Shown piece by piece: positions 21,894 through 30,000 of a DNA stretch of 30,000 nt. A program made the position numbers and the translations under genes. The notes beneath the pieces were generated by a model. That model saw only the letters and a list, made by a program, of their open reading frames with translations. It searched no databases and had not been told where the DNA came from. Every line of letters starts with the position of its first letter. Position 1 is the first letter of the stretch. This DNA is from Anaeromyces robustus (Eukaryota > Neocallimastigomycota > Neocallimastigomycetes > Neocallimastigales > Neocallimastigaceae). The stretch is taken from positions 1-30,000 of the forward strand of contig MCFG01000130.1 in the NCBI GenBank assembly GCA_002104895.1, given 5' to 3'.

Positions 21894-24800
21894 GCATTTT
21901 CTACTAATCTATTTTAATCTTTATTGTATTACTTTACACACATAATAGGAAAAAAATAATAGAAATTTCATAGTACAATATTGATTTTTTTTTAAAATTA
22001 TACCAATAGAAAAAAGATGAAATAATTACATATTATTAAATAAATTACATAATAATTTTTATTATTAAATATTTTAATTGTATTCATTGTAATAAAATAA
22101 AAAATAAAATAAAAAAAAAAAAAAAATAAATGTATAAGATATATCTTAAATATAATATATAATTGATAACAAAAATAATTATATTTTTATTTTATTCTAT
22201 TTTATTTTACTTTGTTAGTTTTATATTTATAATATTATGCTATTATTAACTAGATATAATAATTATTAATGTGATTTTAATGGGATAATAAATTATTATA
22301 TATTATTATTATTAAAATAGAAATAATATTTTTTTATAGAAAATAAAAACAGAATAGAATAGCATAAATAAATAAATGGTTACAAATACTTTGTTATAGA
22401 ATTCCCATGGCTTAATAATACATATATGGAAAAAATAGAAAACCAATAACTTTTATATGTAATAAACAATCTTTTTATACATATATACATTGTTATATTT
22501 TTTTGTTGTTGTTTGTTCTTTCATATAAATATAGAAATATAATAATATTATTAAATTATTAAATATATTTATATGTTAATTTATAGATTTAAAATTATTA
22601 TGATATAGGATTATATAACATGAATACATTTTTTTTTTTTTTTTTTTTTGAGAATACAAATTTGACAATAAAAAAGCATGTGTTTGTAAATAAATAATGT
22701 AAAAAAATACATTTTTTTTTACATAATTTATTTATTTTGTTTTTACATATAACAATTACAATACATTAAATGTTGATATAATTTTTTAAATTAAAAATAT
22801 TAGAATAGTATATAAATAAATTACATTTTTGGTACAAAATAAAATTAATGTAATTGTACTTTTAACATAATATTATTATTATAATATTAAAACTTTTTAA
22901 TATCTCTATATTAACATTTTATATTAAAAATAGATATATACAAAGAATGATATATAATTAAAATTATTATTTAATATAATAGATAACAATATTATATAAA
23001 AAATATTTAATAAAAGATATATTAAAATTTGTATATATTTAAAAAGAATAAGTTTATTAATATATCATTATATTATAAACATTAATAATGTCTTTTTTTA
23101 TATATATAAATATATATAAATTTTTAATATAAAATATTAAAAAACTATAATTTTATATTAAAGAATATATAAAAGTTTAAATAAAAACAAATAAATAAAA
23201 AATAAATAAATGGGGAAAATGTGGTTCATTTTTAGTCACGTTTTAAATAAAAAACAATTTTTGAACCAATCTTTTTTTTTTATAATTTTATATATATTAT
23301 AGTGTTATAATTTCTTCTATAAAAAATAATATAAAAAAAAAAAAAGATATCAAAATATATACAAAAATAAAAGTTTAATTAATATATAATAATGATTCTT
23401 TAACGGTTTATTTTCAATTTTTTATTATTCTTAAATATAAATATACCGTAGAAAATTTTATTTATTAATGACTGACCTTTTTTATATTTTGACTATTTGT
23501 TCTTTAAATTAAAACATTTATATATATACTTTATATACTTTATATACACTTTATATACAATATATACATTATATACTATATATATATTATTCATTTATAA
23601 TCATTATTAGTATGACTTAACAATTTATATTTTATAGATTTCTATTTCTATTATATTTTATAGATTGTTTTATTATTTATAATATATATATATTCTTATT
23701 ATTCTTATTATTAATATTAATATAATACTTTCTTTTTTTTTTTATTTTTGTTTTAGTTATGTTTTAGTTATTTTTTCATATTTAGAATGGGCTATTTATT
23801 TTTATTTTGTGTTTGAATTCATGAAATCATTGATCATGTTTTATCACAAATCATTTTGTATATACACCGTATAATATAATATAATATTATATAAAATATA
23901 TCTTCTTTTCTATTCTTTTGTTTGTTTGTAATACATTTATATATTTATAATATACAAATAGACAATATAATATTTTTTTTTAATATTTACAATATTCATA
24001 ATATATATAATATAATTAATATTCACTCTAAAATACTCAATCAATATATATATTCTTATTATATATAAAACTCTATATAAGAAATAGGCTATAACATTTT
24101 TAATTAGAATTAATAATTAATAAATCATTAGTCATTAGTATGAATGAATCATCATTAATTATTATTTTTTTTTTTTTAATATTAAAGAAAAAAAAAAATC
24201 TATAATAAATAATTTTATAATGCAACGCAATAAATCATTACTAATGAGTAAATATATAATTAGTAATGATTTTTTTAAAAAATTAAAAAAAAACCCAATA
24301 ATAGTTTTTTTTTAAAAAAGAAGAGAATATCTATTATGAACATTTTAATATTATTAAATATGTATTATTAATATAGTCATATTTATATATATTATTTTAT
24401 TATGTTATTCAATTAATTCTAAGAATATAATAATAATTTTTTTAAAAAAAAAAAAAAATCCAAGATAACAATAAAATTAACACACAATAATTATTAGTAA
24501 TAATGATTAAAAATAATGTATTCAATTCAATTCAATTTACTTTTTTTTTTTTTTTAGGAATTGTTTACTTAAAATTATAATTATTAATAAGAATTATTAA
24601 TTATTTATGGTGGGTTTAATTAATTTTTTTTTTTTTTAGGAATTGTTTACTATTAACTTTTATATAATATAGCTTTTTATAAACCTTAATTTTTTATTTA
24701 AGCGCTTTAATATAACCAAAACTCATTACTTTATTTTTTTTATTTTCATTTTATTTTCATTTTATTATTTAAATAATTAAAAAAAAAAATAAATAAATAA

Positions 24801-25877
24801 ATAAATAATAAAAAATATTACTCATAGTTTTTAAATTTTTAAATTTTAAAAAATTAAAAATTAAAAAATTAAAAATTAAAAAAAATTAAAAATTTTTAAA
24901 TTTTTTTAAAGTTTTTGACATTATTAATTAGAAACCATTAGAAACATAAAATATTTTTAATAAAAATATAATATTAAATAATAATTCTTTTTCATGGTTT
25001 TTATTTTTACTTTATTATTAAATAAACTTTATGATATTTTTATCGCTTTTTTTTTCTAGATGTACATGCTTTTCACTATAATATAATAATAGTTTATTGA
25101 TAATATATGCTTTCAATTAAAAACTTAAAAAATTCTCTAATTTTATTGGATAATGTATTCATTATTAATATTAAACTTTAATTTTGATGTTCTTTTTAAT
25201 CATATTAATTTATTTTTCATCTATTTTTTTAATACAATTTTAAATTAAAAAAAAAAGAAATACAAAATTATATTTAAAAAAAAAATAATAATTAAAAAAA
25301 AACCTTTTAAAATAGATTATTTCTATTTATTATTACAATATAGAATAATCATTAATATTATGAATTTAAAAGGGAAATCCTTTTTTAATTTTAATTTATT
25401 TTTAATTTAATAATGACTACTTTTTCTTTCTTTTTCTTTTTTTTTTTTATTGTAGGTTTTGTATTCTATAAAATGTATTCATACATATATTAAGATGATG
25501 ATAGCTTTTATCAATTTATTTGTGTTCAATATTTTTAATATTCTTATTTTATTTTATTAATATTATATTTAATATTATTATTAGTATTATTTAAAATATA
25601 AATATGAATATTATATAACCTAATATTAATATTATAATATTATAAATATAAATATATAATAAATATAAATATAATAATGTCTAATTAATAATCATAATTA
25701 AAAATGTCATAATAATAATTAAATATATGAGGTAATTTTAGATTAAAAATTACTTGGAATTTGTAATTAATAATTAATGATAAGATAACTAATAATTACT
25801 TAAAAACACTAAAATAAAACTAAAACTAAACTAATAATTACGTTATTTCAATAAATATTTTTTATATTTTTATTGAT

Positions 25878-25926
<49 letters not shown>

Positions 25927-26044
25927 TAAAACGTATAAAACAAAATATTTGTATATAAAAAAAAAAGCTTAAATTAGTCATAATAACAAAATAATAAAAT
26001 ATAATTAATATTAATGATTATTTTATTTATTTATATATATATAT
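21894..26044. other. AT-rich spacer
   Basis: No gene is seen. Contents are an ACTTTATATA-type repeat (23520-23575), an inverted repeat at 24232-24272, and a direct repeat of a T-tract plus AGGAATTGTTTACT (24556-24569 and 24638-24651). There are self-complementary AAATTTTTAAA runs at 24825-24910 and a pure TAA microsatellite at 25879-25925. Confidence 0.6.
24232..24272. repeat. 14-bp perfect inverted repeat
   Basis: AAATCATTACTAAT (24232-24245) and its exact reverse complement (24259-24272) are separated by 13 nt. The core word ATTACTAA recurs in another 9-bp hairpin at 27824-27844. Its function is unknown. Confidence 0.5.
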
Positions 26045-26167
<123 letters not shown>

Positions 26168-27038
26168 ACATTATTTTATTTAATTTTGGTTTATTTTTTA
26201 AACATAAACATCATATAACGTAATATATATTCTTTATAAAATGTCTTTTATTATTAACACTATAATACTCTAACATAGATAAAACTCTATTATTAATAAA
26301 ATTACTATTATAATAAATAAAGATGAAAAAAAAAAGATAATATTAAGAATACATATACATGATTAAAATTAAAAATTAAAATTATCCATATAAGAAATAA
26401 TCATTTAAACTAACTAAATAAAAAAAACGTTTTTTTTTTTTTTATCATCATTTTTTTTTTAATAATTAATATATATATATTATATAGTATGTTGTATATA
26501 ATATATATATACAACATAGAATGTCATGAATGTTCAAAAAATTACTTGTTATTATTATTAACTATTATTATTATTATTATTATTATAATAATAATAAAAC
26601 AAAATAAAAATAAAAATAAAAAATAAAATAAATAAACAATACTAATCAACAATACTAAATATGGATAAAACGCCTCATTTCATTTATATAAAAAATTTCT
26701 TTTGTTAATTTTTTTATTTATTAAAAATTTTATTTTACTATTATAGTTTTTAAATATGATAATGTATGATAAGAATATTGAAATTTCTATATTTATTCTT
26801 TTTTTTTTTTTTTACTATTGTAAAATAAATAAACAATAAAACAATATAGAAAAAAATTAATAAACATAATGCTAATGCTAATAACAACATTTTATTTAAT
26901 AATAAGTAGTCTTTAATATTGTAAAATGTTTTTATAGTATTTGTATATAATATGTATTAACTGTAAAAATACTAATAATATTTATCATTATTATTAGTCT
27001 CATCAATAATTATTATCAATTATCAATGATTATTATCA

Positions 27039-27069
<31 letters not shown>

Positions 27070-28535
27070 ATATAAAGTATTAAATGTAAATGTAATGTGT
27101 TTTTAATTTCTATATTGTTTTTAACATTATTTTTCTTTATTAAGTATAAATAATTTTTTAACCGTTTTTTCCTTTTTCTTTTATTATTTAAATAATTTTT
27201 TATAGCACTTTCTTTATTATTTTTTTTTTTACTATTTATAGCAAAAAAAAAATTAAATAATAATATTAAACTATCTATTATTTATTTTATTTATTTAATT
27301 ATTTTTTATATAATAAATAATATAAAAAAATAAAAACACATTTATTTTCTTTTTCTTTTTACTTTAATAATATTGTTGATTTTTGATGTTGTTTTTTATT
27401 TTATTTTATTTTTTTAATAATATTGTTGATTTTTTTTTTAATATATGTAGAGATTTATGATTATGTAAAGATGTATAATCATGTAGAGATGTATACAGAA
27501 TGGAATGCATCATCTTATTCAATATAATTAATGGCTTTACTTCTGTAAAAAAAAAAAAAATTGACATAATTATTAATTATTAATAATTATTAATTATGCT
27601 TTTATAATTATTTACATATATATTAATAATTAATAATAAAATTAGATGTATATATAAATCATTAATCAATAATAATAATATTTTTTATTTAATATAATTA
27701 AAAAATTATAGCAAATTGGTTAACAGGATGGTAGAACAATAATATTAATAATAATATTGTTATTGTATTTTTTTTTTATTTGTTATTATAATTTTTTACT
27801 ATTATTATCAATTGTATTATAATAATTACTAATAATTAGTAATTAGTAATTAAATAGCTTTACTGTCAAATTTTCTTTTGTTCTTTTTTTCTTTTTTTTT
27901 TTTTCACTATTATTACTAATTATTAATTATTAATTATTAATAATATATAAAAGTGGTGAAGTTATTATTTCTTTATTGTATAACTCTTTTTTCATTTCAT
28001 ATTTGTTAAATATTAGTCATAAAACAAAAATAAAAAAATCTAAAAAAAGTAATAATAACCTTAAGATTAAAAATTATTAAAAATTTAAACTATTTACTGC
28101 ACAGTTAAAACAATAGTATTATAATGAACAAAAAATAAAAAATAAAAAATAAAATAAAAAACAGAAATAAAAAACAGAAAGAAGAAATTGATCTAAAAAA
28201 AAATGTTTATTATGTATTCTTTTTTTTACATATATTATAAATATATATGAATATTCTAAACAAATTGCTTATTTTTTTTTTTTTTTTTTTTTTTTACTTT
28301 TTCATCCCTCTTTTTTCTATATATATCTATATGTAATGTAATGTATATTTCAATGTTTTTTTTTATATATCCACATCATTTTTCATTTTTTTATATATTA
28401 TTTCATTATTATTATTATTATATATTATGTTTTAATAAGTTTCTTTTTTTTTCATTTTCTTTAGTATTGTTTTTTAATATTTTTATTTTTGTTAATAGTA
28501 CCTTTTAATGATTAATCAATTTATTATATATAAAA
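26168..28535. other. AT-rich spacer
   Basis: No gene is supportable. There are TTA/TAA runs (26545-26597), a small repeat of GTAGAGAT/GTAAAGAT words with ATGATTATG (27447-27495), an ATTACTAA hairpin (27824-27844) and a 25-nt T-run near 28271. Confidence 0.6.
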
Positions 28536-28536
28536 T

Positions 28537-28631
<95 letters not shown>

Positions 28632-28636
28632 TTAAT

Positions 28637-28679
<43 letters not shown>

Positions 28680-28680
28680 T
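28536..28680 (-). repeat. (TTTA)n array in the 3' region of the receptor gene
   Basis: About 36 TTTA units are broken once at about 28632-28636. The array starts about 80 nt past the stop of the minus-strand receptor gene. Read on that strand it is (TAAA)n, so every unit completes an AATAAA hexamer and it could serve as a redundant polyadenylation region. This role is inferred; similar arrays occur far from genes in this window. Confidence 0.85.
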
Positions 28681-28761
28681 TCATTTTATTTATCCATTAT
28701 TACTTTAAATTATAATATTACATAACATAAATTACTTTTTGACATTTGTGATATCATAATT

Positions 28762-30000
28762 TTAACTAGATAGAGCTGATCTATAATTTCCTATTTCAGG
28801 ATTAGAATAATTAATGGATTCTGTGGAAGAACCTGGTGTTGTTCTTAAATGATAATTCATTAATTTATTTACAAGTGTTCCCCTTTCATAATATGGTGTA
28901 CTACTTATTGTTGATTTTTCAGTAGTACTTATATCTTTTGATCTTCTCAATATATATTTATCATGATTTTTTTCATGTTTTTTTATTAAAGTCCATATAA
29001 TATTGATTCCAAATAGGAAAAAATAATTGGATAGGGAAAATATTACAAAAATACACTCTCGTGTTGTAAAATAAGCCGAATATTCTTTAATTTTAAGATG
29101 TTTAATAATAATAAATATTATTAAAATAATACTATCAAAGATAATGGTTAATAAGTAAAATCTAACATTATAAAATGTTTCTTCTACATTCCAATCAATA
29201 AATATTAAAAATAGTGTTGTTAAAATAATTAAAGAATGGAAAATGAGCAAGAAATATCTAATAAAACTTGTAAAACTACTATCGACTTCACATACTTGAT
29301 AATTTTTACCATTATTATTTATAATATCTTTGACATAATAGGGGGATGTAAATGTTAAAATATTAAGAAATATATCAACAAAGATAAAAGCTAATAAAAA
29401 TAAATATTTATTATTTCTAATTTTTTCTGATATATTATTATATTCAGGGAAACATATAATTAATTTATATAAAATTGGTACTGATGTTAAAGTGAAACTA
29501 ATGGATTGTAAAAATAATTTTAAATGACAAACAAAGGAGGTCACCTTTATTATATCCAAAAAACTTATTATTAAGATTAAAATTGTTCCAGTAACTAATA
29601 AAATCCAAAAATCATTAGATAAAAATTCAAATGTTTTTTCAAATTTATCGTCTTTATATTTAAGGCATATTAAGGGTAATAATAAAATTATTATTAAACC
29701 AAAATAACTAAATACAAGTTTTTTACCAAAGGAAGAATTTAATGAAACGTAATAAATTTTGGTAATATCGTCCACTTTTTTCAATACTTCTAATGCAGTA
29801 CTATTATTGTCATTTCCATATATAAACTCATAAATGGTATTTCTTAGTTTATCTGAATAACTTGTATAATCATTGGTTTTAGTAACAGGTCTAGAAATAG
29901 GTTGAATAGAATTATATAAATTACATAATTCTTCATCTTCTTTACATATTTCTTCTTCTTCATTATATAAACTTTGAATTCCTGATATTATTCTAAAATC
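28762..30000 (-). CDS. Class C GPCR-like seven-helix receptor, 5' partial
   Basis: The frame is open from the right window edge to TAA at 28762-28764 (412 visible residues). The real start lies outside. Residues 1-72 form an acidic juxtamembrane stretch with two Cys, ending ALEVLKKVDDITKIYYVS. This resembles the end of a periplasmic-binding-protein-like ectodomain as found on similar proteins of anaerobic fungi (from memory). Seven hydrophobic helices follow, at about 96-113, 130-149, 156-183, 198-219, 244-270, 279-300 and 315-339. Cys158 at the start of helix 3 (CHLKLFLQS) and Cys237 in the second extracellular loop (NYQVCEV) fit the conserved class C disulfide. LYKLI at the end of helix 3 fits its conserved Lys position. 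The last 73 residues are a Ser/Thr-rich cytosolic tail. A role in sensing extracellular ligand and signalling inward is inferred from family; ligand and G-protein coupling are unknown. Confidence 0.8.
   Translation of the reverse strand, partial: DFRIISGIQSLYNEEEEICKEDEELCNLYNSIQPISRPVTKTNDYTSYSDKLRNTIYEFIYGNDNNSTALEVLKKVDDITKIYYVSLNSSFGKKLVFSYFGLIIILLLPLICLKYKDDKFEKTFEFLSNDFWILLVTGTILILIISFLDIIKVTSFVCHLKLFLQSISFTLTSVPILYKLIICFPEYNNISEKIRNNKYLFLLAFIFVDIFLNILTFTSPYYVKDIINNNGKNYQVCEVDSSFTSFIRYFLLIFHSLIILTTLFLIFIDWNVEETFYNVRFYLLTIIFDSIILIIFIIIKHLKIKEYSAYFTTRECIFVIFSLSNYFFLFGINIIWTLIKKHEKNHDKYILRRSKDISTTEKSTISSTPYYERGTLVNKLMNYHLRTTPGSSTESINYSNPEIGNYRSALSS

Noticed and set aside
28508-28708. Leu-Phe-Ile-Tyr repeat protein
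   Set aside because: Same explanation: the TTTA array 3' of the receptor gene.
28762-29784. Receptor gene starting at 29784
   Set aside because: That codon is TTG, not ATG, and the frame stays open to the window edge at 30000. The gene is 5' truncated by the window.

Overview
The window looks like a gene-poor stretch of an extremely AT-rich eukaryotic nuclear genome. It is most likely from an anaerobic gut fungus (Neocallimastigomycota). The evidence is long A/T homopolymers, TTTA and TTA microsatellites filling the intergenic space, one short spliceosomal intron, TAA stops, and two proteins of types I associate with that group: a class C-like seven-helix receptor and a transporter resembling those of gut Firmicutes. 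Dictyostelids are the main alternative; no species can be named from sequence alone.

Layout: 1-1393 is AT-rich spacer with small hairpins and a T/G-rich strand-biased tract. 1394-1801 (-) is a small acidic protein with a KVHF plus YDR-type motif. 1802-about 10968 is a long spacer with microsatellites, A-tract/T-tract junctions and several inverted repeats, including a nested palindrome at 6804-6913. 11001-12536 (+) is a two-exon gene for a 455-residue ArsB/NhaD (CitMHS) superfamily anion permease. Its second exon is bacterial-looking and its first exon encodes an acidic cytosolic leader. 12537-28761 is a 16 kb spacer with no confident gene. It holds decayed repeat families (17376-18420, 19443-19648, 21193-21513), a 55-bp minisatellite (18901-19035) and three large TTTA arrays. 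28762-30000 (-) is the C-terminal part of a class C GPCR-like membrane protein whose 5' end lies beyond the window.

The three genes show no operon-like or pathway linkage. They are separated by 9-16 kb and each appears to be transcribed alone. The most informative biology is the probable horizontal acquisition and eukaryotic remodelling of the permease (new intron, new acidic exon), and the chemoreceptor-like protein at the right edge. I saw no tRNA, rRNA, CRISPR array or autonomous transposon.
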